Shown here one piece after another: positions 8,183 through 14,971 of a DNA stretch of 40,516 nt. The notes beneath the pieces are model-generated. The model was not told where the DNA came from, did not search any database, and saw only the letters and a list, made by a program, of their open reading frames with translations. The stretch is taken from positions 1-40,516 of the IMG/VR virus record IMGVR_UViG_3300049214_000104; one strand, given 5' to 3'. The position numbers and the translations under genes are program-made. Position 1 is the first letter of the stretch, and each line of letters starts with the position of its first letter. This DNA is from a virus.

Positions 8183-8350
8183 ATGCCTCTCAAAGGTACA
8201 CCAAAACAAAAAATGAAGCAAGAAATGCACAAGTTTAAAGAAGGCACGCTTCACTCTGGTTCTAAAAAAGGCCCTGTGGTTACCAGCAGAAAACAGGCTG
8301 AGGCAATCAGCCTTTCAGAAGCTGGCCTCAGCAAGAAAAAGAAAAAATAA
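8183..8350 (+). CDS. DUF6496-like small basic phage protein, 55 aa
   Basis: Too short for a 60-residue cut-off. AAGGA lies 5-6 bases before ATG. The sequence starts MPLKGTPKQKMKQEMHKFKE, continues GTLHSGSKKGPVVTSRKQAE and ends in a Lys run. This layout (KQK-M-x-E-M-HKFKxGxLHSGSxxGP, KQAxAIxLSEAG) is that of DUF6496, a family of small basic proteins common in phage genomes with no known function. Basic charge suggests nucleic-acid contact. The gene is flanked by convergent and divergent minus-strand genes, so it has its own transcription or uses the fibre operon read-through. Confidence 0.75.
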   Translation: MPLKGTPKQKMKQEMHKFKEGTLHSGSKKGPVVTSRKQAEAISLSEAGLSKKKKK

Positions 8351-8671
8351 TCAATCGAGGAGATATTTATATTTCTCCACGATTTCTTTGATGATAAATT
8401 TGAGCTTCTCTTCGGTTGGCATCTCAATATGATTCAAAGTCTCATTAAATTCGAATGGCTCATCCTTTCGCAATGCTATTACATTTATTGACGTGAGAAG
8501 CATCAAATAATAAATGTCCAATGGGATAGCAATTTTACCCACATTTTCGATCAGAAATTTAGTAAGTTGCGCTGCAGTTCCAAAAGAAGTGGCACAAAGA
8601 CTTAATTTATCGGCATCCGATTTAACGAAATGATTAAGTTTTATATATATTTTTTCCATATCAGGCTTCAT
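8351..8671 (-). CDS. Hypothetical helical protein, last gene of the recT operon, 106 aa
   Basis: Start ATG 8671 overlaps the upstream stop as ATGA, so it is translationally coupled. The protein is mostly helical with a central hydrophobic stretch (FLIENVGKIAIPLDIYYLML) and an amphipathic C-terminal helix (KLKFIIKEIVEKYKYLLD). The helix-helix-helix outline resembles the small proteins at 20419-21234, but I cannot align it confidently. It ends directly against the convergent 8183 gene. No function can be assigned. Confidence 0.65.
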   Translation of the reverse strand: MKPDMEKIYIKLNHFVKSDADKLSLCATSFGTAAQLTKFLIENVGKIAIPLDIYYLMLLTSINVIALRKDEPFEFNETLNHIEMPTEEKLKFIIKEIVEKYKYLLD

Positions 8672-8823
8672 AGATCATCCATTCCTTTTCCCATGGGGAT
8701 CATAATTGCATTATCGTTACCGACAACGTACGGTAGTTTACCATCCCATTTTTGAACGGATTGCCATTGAATCAATTGTGAGGTGATTGATTCAGATTTT
8801 TCTGATTCAAGTCTATATTTCAT
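8668..8823 (-). CDS. Hypothetical small protein, 51 aa
   Basis: I choose ATG 8823 because it forms the ATGA overlap with the stop of the preceding gene, like every other junction in this operon. The frame is open to 8874 with an earlier start, but that would overlap the previous gene by 55 bases. The product (YRLESEKSESITSQLIQWQS, ending IMIPMGKGMDDL) has no recognised domain. The Trp-containing middle (QSVQKWDGKLPYVVGNDNAI) suggests a small folded beta unit. Confidence 0.6.
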   Translation of the reverse strand: MKYRLESEKSESITSQLIQWQSVQKWDGKLPYVVGNDNAIMIPMGKGMDDL

Positions 8824-9002
8824 TTTCTTAACCATGATTGAATTTTGATAGGCTCTCCTTTCATATTGATCCATCGACCATTAATGAAATCATAAGTCAC
8901 CCGAATAAGGCCTTTTTTATCTGCTTGTATACCAAGGACGGTTTGTCCAATCCTTGGTGTTACCCATGAGGGCTCAATAACTGTATAACTACGAGGAATC
9001 AT
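8820..9002 (-). CDS. Hypothetical small beta-rich protein, 60 aa
   Basis: Start ATG 9002 overlaps the stop of the 8999 gene as ATGA. The sequence begins MIPRSYTVIEPSWVTPRIGQ and alternates strands and turns (KKGLIRVTYDFINGRWINMK), ending in a basic SWLRK. This looks like a small beta-barrel (SH3-like) fold, though no family is recognised. Coupling on both sides places it in the recombination operon. Confidence 0.65.
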   Translation of the reverse strand: MIPRSYTVIEPSWVTPRIGQTVLGIQADKKGLIRVTYDFINGRWINMKGEPIKIQSWLRK

Positions 9003-9490
9003 CGATATCCCCCGTTGCAAGATCTTATGTAGTGTTCTGCCATTTCAAAGTGGTATTCTGCCCAATGTAAATCTGTTTGAATAACGTTCCATTCATCCAT
9101 ACAGTCTAGACCATAATTCAACATTAAAACGGTACACATCGCCATAGCTTTTGACCACGGATTGCCGGCCGTAATACCTGCGAAGACAGCTTCGAAACAA
9201 TATTTGGCCTTGTCTCTTTCTGCAATATTTGGACAATACCAAGCTTTAATCTGGGCTTCAGTCCATAATTGTTCCCCAGCTGCTTGGTGCTGCTTATATT
9301 TTGTCATAGCAAAGTCATATTCATAGCCAGTCAGTCTATGTGAATGTAAGTGATTATAATAGAGTGCAATTTCTTCTTCAGCTGAGGGAATTTCATCCCC
9401 AAATGCGTGAACACTGTTGAGTAAAAAATAGGATCCAGCTAAAGCCAATCCGATCATGATAATATCTGTATATTTAGTCTTTAGTTTCAT
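8999..9490 (-). CDS. Hypothetical exported Cys-containing protein, 163 aa
   Basis: A Lys-start N-terminus (MKLKTKY) is followed by a hydrophobic stretch (DIIMIGLALAGSYFLLNSV) and HA-FGDE, a plausible signal peptidase site after residue 29 (V-H-A). The mature part is helical with six Cys (WYCPN, KYCFE, MCTVL, LDCMD, RSCNGG among them) that could form disulfides in the periplasm. No lysozyme, amidase or peptidase motif is visible. It is one of few predicted exported proteins, so a role at the envelope (lysis or exclusion) is possible, but its place in the recombination operon gives no further hint. Confidence 0.65.
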   Translation of the reverse strand: MKLKTKYTDIIMIGLALAGSYFLLNSVHAFGDEIPSAEEEIALYYNHLHSHRLTGYEYDFAMTKYKQHQAAGEQLWTEAQIKAWYCPNIAERDKAKYCFEAVFAGITAGNPWSKAMAMCTVLMLNYGLDCMDEWNVIQTDLHWAEYHFEMAEHYIRSCNGGYR

Positions 9491-9699
9491 TTTACTTGCT
9501 CCATCTTGTAAATAATTTTTTTAAGTCTATCTATTTCATCACTCTGAGCTAAAACAATTTTCATTATGTCAGCTAACTTTGCATGAAAACTTCTGCAATG
9601 ACGGTTTTGTTTTTGCTCGACGTCATCGATACGCGACACAAGAATATCTTGCTCGCTTGGAATTTCTTCAAAAAGATCAAATTGTATTGCTGAGCTCAT
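9487..9699 (-). CDS. Hypothetical coiled-coil protein, 70 aa
   Basis: ATGA overlaps exist at both ends (9699-9696 and 9490-9487). The sequence is acidic at the N-terminus (FDLFEEIPSEQD) and continues as one long amphipathic helix with heptad spacing (ILVSRIDDVEQKQ; IVLAQSDEIDRLKKIIYKME). It probably forms a short dimeric coiled coil. The QFDLFEEIP start resembles a short linear motif that could bind a partner such as a beta clamp (Q-x-x-L-F type: QFDLF), which would suit a recombination operon; this is inference only. Confidence 0.65.
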   Translation of the reverse strand: MSSAIQFDLFEEIPSEQDILVSRIDDVEQKQNRHCRSFHAKLADIMKIVLAQSDEIDRLKKIIYKMEQVK

Positions 9700-9986
9700 A
9701 GGTCGATTTCTTTCATTTTATTAATAAATTCTGTGGAAATTTCGCTGAATTTTTCATGTCTTACTTTAGTTTCCAAAGCAGCTTCAGGAGCTAAGTTAAT
9801 AGAAAGATCACAGAACGTAATAATTTTTTTCAAAATAAAGCTGGAATCGGCACCGTTCTTTTGAGAAAATTCAATTAAACTTTTTAAGGTTTGAGAATGC
9901 TTGGCTAAACTCTCGTGCACTTGTTCGGCAAGTAGTCCATTAATCCATTCATTAAATTCCTCTTGGTTCATTTTTTCATTATCCAT
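9696..9986 (-). CDS. Hypothetical helical protein beside the YqaJ nuclease, 96 aa
   Basis: ATG 9986 lies 8 bases inside the end of the YqaJ-type nuclease gene. The product is acidic and helical (NQEEFNEWINGLLAEQVHES; KSLIEFSQKNGADSSFILKK). No motif is recognised. Close coupling to recombinase and nuclease genes suggests a helper role in DNA metabolism, but nothing in the sequence proves it. Confidence 0.65.
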   Translation of the reverse strand: MDNEKMNQEEFNEWINGLLAEQVHESLAKHSQTLKSLIEFSQKNGADSSFILKKIITFCDLSINLAPEAALETKVRHEKFSEISTEFINKMKEIDL

Positions 9987-10866
9987 TTTTCAGCCTTGTA
10001 ATTGTTGTTTTTTTTATTGGTTTTCCTCTGTGGGCATCTAGATCAACGCCCTCTAACTGAGGAATGCTTTTGTAGTTCACTGTCCCTTTACATACTGAGT
10101 GAGTCAATCGCGTATGTTTGCCTAAGATATTTCTCCCTTGGGCTTCTTCTATTAGGAACTGTCTAATTTCTTCTTTTTCTTTTGTTAATTTGTCGATTTG
10201 TTCATCAAGCTGAATCAACATAAATTCTTTACCATTATAGATTGAGTTGTCTTGCCATTGCTCATAGTCCTTATCAGTCTTCTCCGGCTCTGTCAAAGTC
10301 TGAAGACAATGCCAAAACTGATGAGCTTTCCCTAGCAACTTAGCGATATAATTATCGTCCCGTTTCACAGCAATGACGATGATTGGTCTATCAGCATCCG
10401 GCGAATAGCTTACGTAGTGGATACATTGGAGGTTAGCTACAAACATCTGTTGCTGTAACTGACCTATGTATTCGGGAGGGACATGGCCTTTGTAAGCTTC
10501 CAGGTGCTTTTCATAACGGAGACATTTAATCTCAATGGCGTATTTTAGGTCATCCGATATTCCATCGAAAGACGCTATCATGAAAGGCGCTTCCTCAGAT
10601 TCAACGACATGCCCGAAAAGATCAGGGCAATTAGCTATAGACGTATAAAGTTCTAAAGCATCTTTTTCTAGTTCCTTGCCTCTGCGCATAGCATCGTTTT
10701 CAACCTGCGGAGGGATAAGGCCAAGCATTTGTTGCCAAAGCTTATAAGGCGTCATGCCGAAGGTGCTTTCGCCCATTAAAATCGGGGCACAACTTGCCCC
10801 AATCTTGTTCTTTCTAAGGTGGTGCCATTCCGGGCTTCCCTGCTCAACTGGAATTATCTTAGGCAT
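9979..10866 (-). CDS. YqaJ/lambda-Exo-type recombination nuclease, 295 aa
   Basis: ATG 10866 overlaps the recT stop by 8 bases and has AGGAGG nine bases upstream; an alternative start at 10887 lacks a good SD. The N-terminus QGSPEWHHLRKNKIGAS and the RRGKELEKDALELY helix are hallmarks of the YqaJ family. The PD-(D/E)xK nuclease core is visible: Asp101 in SFDGIS and Glu112-x-Lys114 in IEIKC, followed by a QLQQQMFV helix. Family members resect double-stranded DNA 5' to 3' and work with a RecT-type annealing protein, which is exactly the upstream gene. A coiled-coil (about 220-250) sits before the C-terminal tail. Confidence 0.9.
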   Translation of the reverse strand: MPKIIPVEQGSPEWHHLRKNKIGASCAPILMGESTFGMTPYKLWQQMLGLIPPQVENDAMRRGKELEKDALELYTSIANCPDLFGHVVESEEAPFMIASFDGISDDLKYAIEIKCLRYEKHLEAYKGHVPPEYIGQLQQQMFVANLQCIHYVSYSPDADRPIIVIAVKRDDNYIAKLLGKAHQFWHCLQTLTEPEKTDKDYEQWQDNSIYNGKEFMLIQLDEQIDKLTKEKEEIRQFLIEEAQGRNILGKHTRLTHSVCKGTVNYKSIPQLEGVDLDAHRGKPIKKTTITRLKNG

Positions 10867-11689
10867 CTTCTGGCTCCTCCTGCTCATTTACTTTCTCAGC
10901 AAAAGCAGACTGTCTTTTTACAAAGTTCTCTTTCGCGTCTTTAAGTAAGCGGTCATAAAATTCCGTAGGGATCTGATCCAAAGAATTCACCCGGATTGCC
11001 GAAAGTCTTTTAAGTAAACCCTTTCTATAAGCTTCATCATCTCCGATATAGTATTCTATAAGAGAGAGCTGATCAGCATCAATGACTGGCTTGTCAAGCT
11101 GCTTTACATCGATCTGCTTGACGTCTTCCGGGATAGCTTCGACTTCAATATCTTTAAAAACTTGGGGGCCATGTTCTTTAGCTATCTCGTCTAGTTCATC
11201 TTTCACATAACCGGCTCCTAAAGATAAGTCTGGAAACAACTGTCTGAAAAGCATAGACATACAACGATTGTAAAGCATAACCGCCGGATATTTTTTCCAT
11301 GTGGTGCTATTCCAAAGACCTGCTGCTACTGCGTCTTCTTTTGTAAAGACACATGTCCAAGTATCTCCGTTATCAGCTCTCTTTCCGTGCAAGATCACTT
11401 TTTCAGGTGTTGATTTAGGGTCTTTTGTTATTGAATGACCTCGCCGTCTTACAAGTGCAGCCATCATTTCAGTGCTCATTCCCACTCGTCCGGACACTAC
11501 ATAGAAGCCACCGTTTAAGGCCTCAAACGGGTGAATACCTAGCGACATAGCTCTTGCCATAATCGCGTGTATTCCGTGCTCTCCCAAAGCGTGATAATGC
11601 TTTGTCAGTAAAAGCTTATGGCACGTTTCTTGTATCTTATCTAATTCCGACAACTTTTGTTCGAAATTATCTGGGACCATGATAGTCAT
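10859..11689 (-). CDS. recT: RecT-family single-strand annealing protein, 276 aa
   Basis: First gene of the minus-strand recombination operon, with SD AAGGAG six bases before ATG 11689. Central signature motifs of the RecT superfamily are present: GFYVVSGRVGMSTEMMAALV, the RRRGH segment, KRADNGDTWT, EDAVAAGL, and KYPAVMLYNRCMSMLFRQLF followed by PDLSLGAGYVKDE. The C-terminal 90 residues are acidic and probably flexible. Such proteins coat and anneal single strands made by the partner nuclease (9979-10866). The pair likely repairs ends, recombines permuted genomes and restarts forks. Upstream lies a divergent operator region shared with the HTH regulator at 11800. Confidence 0.9.
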   Translation of the reverse strand: MTIMVPDNFEQKLSELDKIQETCHKLLLTKHYHALGEHGIHAIMARAMSLGIHPFEALNGGFYVVSGRVGMSTEMMAALVRRRGHSITKDPKSTPEKVILHGKRADNGDTWTCVFTKEDAVAAGLWNSTTWKKYPAVMLYNRCMSMLFRQLFPDLSLGAGYVKDELDEIAKEHGPQVFKDIEVEAIPEDVKQIDVKQLDKPVIDADQLSLIEYYIGDDEAYRKGLLKRLSAIRVNSLDQIPTEFYDRLLKDAKENFVKRQSAFAEKVNEQEEPEDA

Positions 11690-11799
11690 ATTAACTCCTT
11701 TTGTTTAAAATGCTAGTCTATCACATATCAACATTTAGCGCAACAAACTTGTGCAAAATGTACAATTGTGTTACATTGATCGCAATCCGGGAGGAAAAC
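11690..11799. promoter_or_regulatory. Divergent control region between recT operon and HTH regulator, with palindromic operator
   Basis: A near-perfect 17-base palindrome TTGTGCAAAATGTACAA lies at 11749-11765 (arms TTGTGCA and TGTACAA, one mismatch). It is followed at once by a further half-site-like TTGTGTTACA (11766-11775) and preceded by CAACAA at 11741-11746. Leftward, TTGCGC with a 17-base spacer and TAGACT is a plausible promoter for recT. Rightward, TACAAT or TACATT near 11762-11776 could be a -10. The layout, a HTH gene next to divergent promoters with operators between them, is that of a phage genetic switch or Cro-type autoregulation. Promoter calls are weak; the palindrome is clear. 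Confidence 0.6.
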
Positions 11800-12060
11800 A
11801 TGAAGTTGAAAGATTATTTTAGGCTTAAGAAGTACGAGGACGAGGGCTTTACGGAAACAAAATTCGCAGCAATTTTAGGAATTACAAGTCCTTATCTCAG
11901 TCGTTTAAAAAACGAAAAAACAATGCCCAGTATTGAATTAGCGTTTCTCATTGAACAAAAAACAGAGGGCCGGGTGACAGTAGCGGAATATTTAGCTGCA
12001 AAATCTTTATCTCGAAGAAAATACACTAAAAAAAACGGGGAGACAACTAATGTTAATTGA
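11800..12060 (+). CDS. Cro/CI-type HTH transcription regulator, 86 aa
   Basis: I use ATG 11800, which has GGGAGG six bases upstream; the frame is open to 11701 but those 33 residues run through the operator. The HTH is read from FTETKFAAILGITSPYLSRL followed by KNEKTMPSIELAFLIEQKT, the usual five-helix XRE/Cro layout, with recognition helix near SPYLSRLKN. A basic tail SRRKYTKKNGE follows. The size is that of Cro or a small repressor without a dimerisation or cleavage domain. It probably binds the palindrome at 11749-11765 and controls both itself and the recT operon. No integrase is present, so lysogeny is not shown. Confidence 0.85.
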   Translation: MKLKDYFRLKKYEDEGFTETKFAAILGITSPYLSRLKNEKTMPSIELAFLIEQKTEGRVTVAEYLAAKSLSRRKYTKKNGETTNVN

Positions 12061-12601
12061 TGATTTGGATTCAGTACCCGACTTTTTGACCGATGGAGTT
12101 CGGGGTATCCTGCTTATACATCGAAATAAAGATGGCGAAAAGGCAAATGCTCAGCGGAAAGCCTTCACGAGAATTTCCAATGGCACCGAAGAATGGAAAA
12201 AAATAATTCTGGAACTTCGGGAATTGCAACTTTCTCAGTTTCCTACTCATCGTATTTATGCATCTGTTAATCAACGCAATACAGAAAAAGCGATCCGCGA
12301 ATTTAAACGGCGCCAATTGCAACACGACTATGACCCTTTAAATATTAGACATGAATTTTATTATGACATAAAAAATAGATTCTTTAGTTGTTTAATGAGT
12401 CCGATGAACAAAGCCGACTATAATTTATTGATCGACTGTGATAGTAATAAAGAGTATCGCAAAGCATTATGTACATTAATGCCTAACGAAATTCTCTTCG
12501 ATTATGCCACAAAAAACGGTCGTCACATTATTTCAAAGCCTTTTAATCCAACAGGTTGCACACTTCAAATTAAAAAAGACGATTTACTGGCTATTGCCTA
12601 A
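12050..12601 (+). CDS. Hypothetical protein with weak primase-polymerase-like motifs, 183 aa
   Basis: Overlaps the regulator gene by 11 bases; GGGGAG lies 7 bases before ATG 12050. The sequence contains RIYASVNQRNTEKAIREF, a hydrophobic LLIDCDS (Asp129, Asp131), and near the end ATKNGRHIISKPFNP. The spacing of a hydrophobic-D-x-D motif and a later NGxH motif resembles motifs I and II of archaeo-eukaryotic primase-polymerase folds, but the third acidic motif is not clear and the protein is short. A similar C-terminal NGxHIxxKPFNP pattern occurs in unnamed phage proteins. It may act on nucleic acid. I do not assign an enzyme activity. Confidence 0.65.
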   Translation: MLIDDLDSVPDFLTDGVRGILLIHRNKDGEKANAQRKAFTRISNGTEEWKKIILELRELQLSQFPTHRIYASVNQRNTEKAIREFKRRQLQHDYDPLNIRHEFYYDIKNRFFSCLMSPMNKADYNLLIDCDSNKEYRKALCTLMPNEILFDYATKNGRHIISKPFNPTGCTLQIKKDDLLAIA

Positions 12602-12610
12602 GGAGAAAAT

Positions 12611-12715
12611 ATGAATTATTTAGAATTGCTAATATTTATAATTGCTTCTGTGATCGGAATTTTTTTAGGTGTGATTTCGGCAATTGCAGCATTTAAAATT
12701 TTATTTGGAGAATAA
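12611..12715 (+). CDS. Very small single-pass membrane protein, 34 aa
   Basis: AGGAGA (12601-12606) precedes ATG 12611 by four bases. The product is one hydrophobic helix (LLIFIIASVIGIFLGVISAI) with a short polar N-terminus (MNYLE) and a C-terminal KILFGE. Gly and Ala small-residue positions (GxxxG-like GIFLG) could allow helix packing. The following gene's SD (GGAGA) lies inside its last codons. Small hydrophobic proteins of this kind in early regions can act on host membrane processes, but no function is known. Confidence 0.6.
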   Translation: MNYLELLIFIIASVIGIFLGVISAIAAFKILFGE

Positions 12716-12718
12716 ATT

Positions 12719-12946
12719 ATGAAATTTATACGTTATGAAGACCGTTCTGAAACAGAAATATTTATTAATGCTTCAGATGTAAAAAGGGTTATTCAAATAA
12801 AAAATTGTGATTTCTATGTTTTTGTAGATTTTTCGGGATGCGAACATCATTTAACCTCCGGTACTTCTTCAGAATGTCGACCGGATTTTTGTGAATTTTT
12901 AGATAATAAGGATACAGTGTGGAATGTTACGTTTGGGGAGTGGTAA
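12719..12946 (+). CDS. Hypothetical protein, 75 aa
   Basis: GGAGA lies 8 bases before ATG 12719. The protein starts MKFIRYEDRSETEIFINASD and shows alternating strands (DVKRVIQIKNCDFYVFVDFS) with several acidic residues and four Cys (NCDF, GCEHH, ECRPDFC). It might be a small beta domain that binds metal through CEHH and nearby Cys, but the spacing does not match a known zinc finger. It abuts the Lar-like gene without a gap. Confidence 0.6.
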   Translation: MKFIRYEDRSETEIFINASDVKRVIQIKNCDFYVFVDFSGCEHHLTSGTSSECRPDFCEFLDNKDTVWNVTFGEW

Positions 12947-13228
12947 ATGGAACCTATTATATGCCCCAATTGTAAAACACTTCACGATCTTAAGTCTCCT
13001 GAAGATAAACATAGCACTTTATGGGCTGAAATCCCTATTCCCGAAGCGCCTAAAAATGAAGAACAATTAAAGCTATGTCCTTTCTGCGGGTGGCATAAGA
13101 TTTCATTACATCAATCCTCAGTCTTCTTCTATATGAAATGCATGTCTTGTCATGCTCAGGGACCTTCATCCCAGTCCAAAAAACAAGCCGAAAAATTTTG
13201 GAAGATAAGGGATGAAGATGAAAAATAA
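12947..13228 (+). CDS. Lar-like zinc-ribbon protein, 93 aa
   Basis: Starts at the base after the previous stop. Residues 5-9 hold a first Cys pair (ICPNCKTLHDL). Residues 62-90 match the restriction-alleviation (Lar) family: LKLCPFCGWHKISLHQ, YMKCMSCHAQGP, then a Ser-rich turn and QAEKFWKIR, giving a CxxC-CxxC zinc ribbon with the typical C-terminal Trp helix. Lar of the Rac prophage modulates EcoKI restriction; many phages carry homologues of unknown target. Here the N-terminal extra Cys pair makes a longer form. Function in restriction escape is possible but only family-based. Confidence 0.75.
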   Translation: MEPIICPNCKTLHDLKSPEDKHSTLWAEIPIPEAPKNEEQLKLCPFCGWHKISLHQSSVFFYMKCMSCHAQGPSSQSKKQAEKFWKIRDEDEK

Positions 13229-13325
13229 ATGTCCCGATTGCTTCAGGAAATCGTCTTATAACGAAAGGTATGATGCCTCCTATTGTTTAAATTGCAATAA
13301 GTGGCTCAGAAAAAAAATGTCGTGA
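13218..13325 (+). CDS. Mini zinc-ribbon protein, 35 aa
   Basis: Overlaps the end of the Lar-like gene by 11 bases; AAGGG lies about 10 bases before ATG 13218. It reads MKNKCPDCFRKSSYNERYDA then SYCLNCNKWLRKKMS: two CxxC knuckles 17 residues apart, enough to hold one zinc ion. This looks like a real minimal treble-clef or ribbon, since random frames seldom keep paired CxxC. It may come from a larger zinc protein. No function is known. Confidence 0.55.
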   Translation: MKNKCPDCFRKSSYNERYDASYCLNCNKWLRKKMS

Positions 13326-13437
13326 CCTTGATTGTTTTTTTTGTTCAGAGAGACCAGATAGGCCTCACCAAACATACCCTGTTAGTAATTAATATTTTAG
13401 ATTGTCATCAATGATGATTTGGAGTATTTATAGAGAT

Positions 13438-13470
13438 GCTCAAGCCCGACTGGAACCGGACTTGAGCTTT
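13438..13470 (+). terminator. Hairpin, possible transcription terminator before the replication gene
   Basis: GCTCAAG (13438-13444) pairs perfectly with CTTGAGC (13461-13467), and inner CC/GG pairs extend it. Only TTT follows, so termination would be weak. It lies in the 238-base gap between the mini zinc-ribbon gene and the replication gene, which otherwise holds no convincing gene. A TACAAT box at 13529-13534 could start the replication transcript just downstream. Confidence 0.45.
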
Positions 13471-13562
13471 ACACAGGATTTTAAAAGGAACTTCGTACCC
13501 TCCTTTATAACATTCCTGTCTATTAAGTACAATACAAAGAATTACTTAACACAGGCTTTTCA

Positions 13563-14492
13563 ATGTCCCAAGGCTTCATACAGATACCAAGATCACTCTT
13601 AGAGCATCCTACAGTTGTTTCAGCTCCCATTGCTCAACGTTGGCTTTTGATAACACTTATTCAACATGCTTGTTTCCTTCCTTGTCAAATGGATGACCAC
13701 CAAGTCTTAATTGATTTAAAACCAGGCCAGCTTTGTTGCTCACTTAGACAAATTGCTGAATGGGCACAACTTACTAAGAACGATGTGGAGCGCGGAATTG
13801 ATCGATTTTCGAAAGTCAAAATTCTGAGACAGGAAGTGATCCACAGAAAATCGATCATAACTATTACACACAAAGAAACTTACGACTTAATAATAAACTA
13901 TAGTGAGACAATAAATGAGACAAAAGTGAGACAAGAAAGAGACAAGAGTGAGACACAAAAGGATAATGTAGATAAAGAAGATAAGGTGATAAGTATAGAT
14001 GAAGCTAAAGCTTCATCTTGCTCGGAATCGCCGAAAAAACGGCGTTCCAAGCCGGCTGATGATATTTCTTTCGATTCAGAAAATAAAGAATACATCGGAA
14101 TCACTAAACAAGACCTCGATCTTTGGGCTGATGCTTTTCCAGGAGTAGATTTTGCCGTCGAAATGAAAAAGTCTATAACTTGGATACTCGCCAACAAAAA
14201 GAAAGGCAATAAAACCAACTGGCGTAAATTTCTTAATAATTGGTTCACAAAAGCTGCCGACAGGTCCCTAACACGCGCCACTTATCAGGCTAACAGCCCG
14301 AAAATGACTAATCGTGAAAAGGTTATGGAAAGATTTAAACACGGGGGAAAATATTGCGGGGCAGAGTGCTTTATCGATGAGAATAATATAGCTTTTCAAC
14401 GGGGACACAATCATCAAAGCCTCAAATTTAGCGAGAAGGGTTTCGACGATCAGTTCGATAATCTTCTCAGAGGATTCGGTATTAAAGCATGA
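13563..14492 (+). CDS. Replication initiation protein, lambda-O / DnaD-like layout, 309 aa
   Basis: Residues 1-105 form a winged-helix-type DNA-binding domain (GFIQIPRSLLEHPTVV, RWLLITLIQHA, PGQLCCSLRQIAEWAQLTKN, DVERGIDRFSKVKILRQEVI). A charged, low-complexity linker spans about 112-165. The C-terminal part (DLDLWADAFPGVDFAVEMKK, ILANKKKGNKTNWRKFLNNW) resembles the helicase-loader-binding end of O-like and DnaT-like proteins. Such proteins bind iterons and recruit host replicative helicase. The linker-coding DNA itself carries five short direct repeats at 11-12 base spacing (13905-13955), so the origin is probably inside the gene, as in lambda. It overlaps the next gene by ATGA. Confidence 0.8.
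   Translation: MSQGFIQIPRSLLEHPTVVSAPIAQRWLLITLIQHACFLPCQMDDHQVLIDLKPGQLCCSLRQIAEWAQLTKNDVERGIDRFSKVKILRQEVIHRKSIITITHKETYDLIINYSETINETKVRQERDKSETQKDNVDKEDKVISIDEAKASSCSESPKKRRSKPADDISFDSENKEYIGITKQDLDLWADAFPGVDFAVEMKKSITWILANKKKGNKTNWRKFLNNWFTKAADRSLTRATYQANSPKMTNREKVMERFKHGGKYCGAECFIDENNIAFQRGHNHQSLKFSEKGFDDQFDNLLRGFGIKA
13905..13955 (+). repeat. Five GAGACA iterons, candidate replication origin
   Basis: GAGACA occurs at 13905, 13917, 13928, 13939 and 13950, that is at steps of 12, 11, 11 and 11 bases, about one DNA turn. The extended consensus is roughly GTGAGACAAnA. The steps are not multiples of three, so the repeats are not a by-product of a repeated peptide (the linker reads SETINETKVRQERDKSETQK). 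An A+T-rich purine run follows (about 13956-14010), suitable for unwinding. Position inside an O-like gene mirrors the lambda origin. Confidence 0.65.
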
Positions 14493-14797
14493 TTTTCGAT
14501 GAACAACTTTATTTTGAAGATCGTTACCTTAATCTCAATTGGGGTGTAGATTTTATAAAAAATTATAATATATTCCATGATTCACAGCCCCCTAAAACAG
14601 TTTTGAAAATTAGACCTATGTTTAACGATCTTAAGGAGATAATTGGTTTCATATTCAGCTTTCAAAATGATCAAATTGCAACAGCTCGCCCTCTGACAAT
14701 TTTTGAAAAACACCTCAATTTTACTAATAATTTCTTTACAAATTATGTTGACCATATACGAATGTCGGATAAACATAAGGCTCAAAACTATTTCTGA
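14489..14797 (+). CDS. Hypothetical protein coupled to the replication gene, 102 aa
   Basis: ATG 14489 overlaps the replication protein stop (ATGA). The product (MIFDEQLYFEDRYLNLNWGV; IKNYNIFHDSQPPKTVLKIR) is rich in aromatic and Asn residues and predicted mixed alpha/beta. No motif is recognised. A tight link to the replication gene suggests a role in DNA replication, by position only. Confidence 0.6.
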   Translation: MIFDEQLYFEDRYLNLNWGVDFIKNYNIFHDSQPPKTVLKIRPMFNDLKEIIGFIFSFQNDQIATARPLTIFEKHLNFTNNFFTNYVDHIRMSDKHKAQNYF

Positions 14798-14803
14798 GCA
14801 TTT

Positions 14804-14971
14804 ATGCCGATTGATTCCAATGAACTTCAGAAGCTTAAGCAAATCAAAGCCCTAAACGAAAAGTGGGCAAAAAAAGAAAAACCTGCTAAAGTAAAATTTA
14901 AATACAACAAATCTTGGCCAAATGCAGTCTATCCCAACCGGAAAAGAGATGAAGAAATGTTCAACGTGTAA
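14804..14971 (+). CDS. Small basic protein, 55 aa
   Basis: Starts 6 bases after the previous stop; TGAGCA is a poor SD. It reads MPIDSNELQKLKQIKALNEK then WAKKEKPAKVKFKYNKSW and ends RKRDEEMFNV. High Lys content and a helix followed by a basic tail suggest nucleic-acid binding. The 3' part overlaps the next gene by 23 bases. The frame is short, so the call is moderate. Confidence 0.5.
   Translation: MPIDSNELQKLKQIKALNEKWAKKEKPAKVKFKYNKSWPNAVYPNRKRDEEMFNV

Noticed and set aside
13402-13602. 66-aa plus-strand frame before the replication gene
   Set aside because: No SD, runs through the hairpin at 13438-13470 and into the replication gene.
13898-14281. Minus-strand 127-aa reading frame opposite the replication gene
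   Set aside because: Ser/Leu-rich shadow of the charged linker, without SD, inside a well supported gene.
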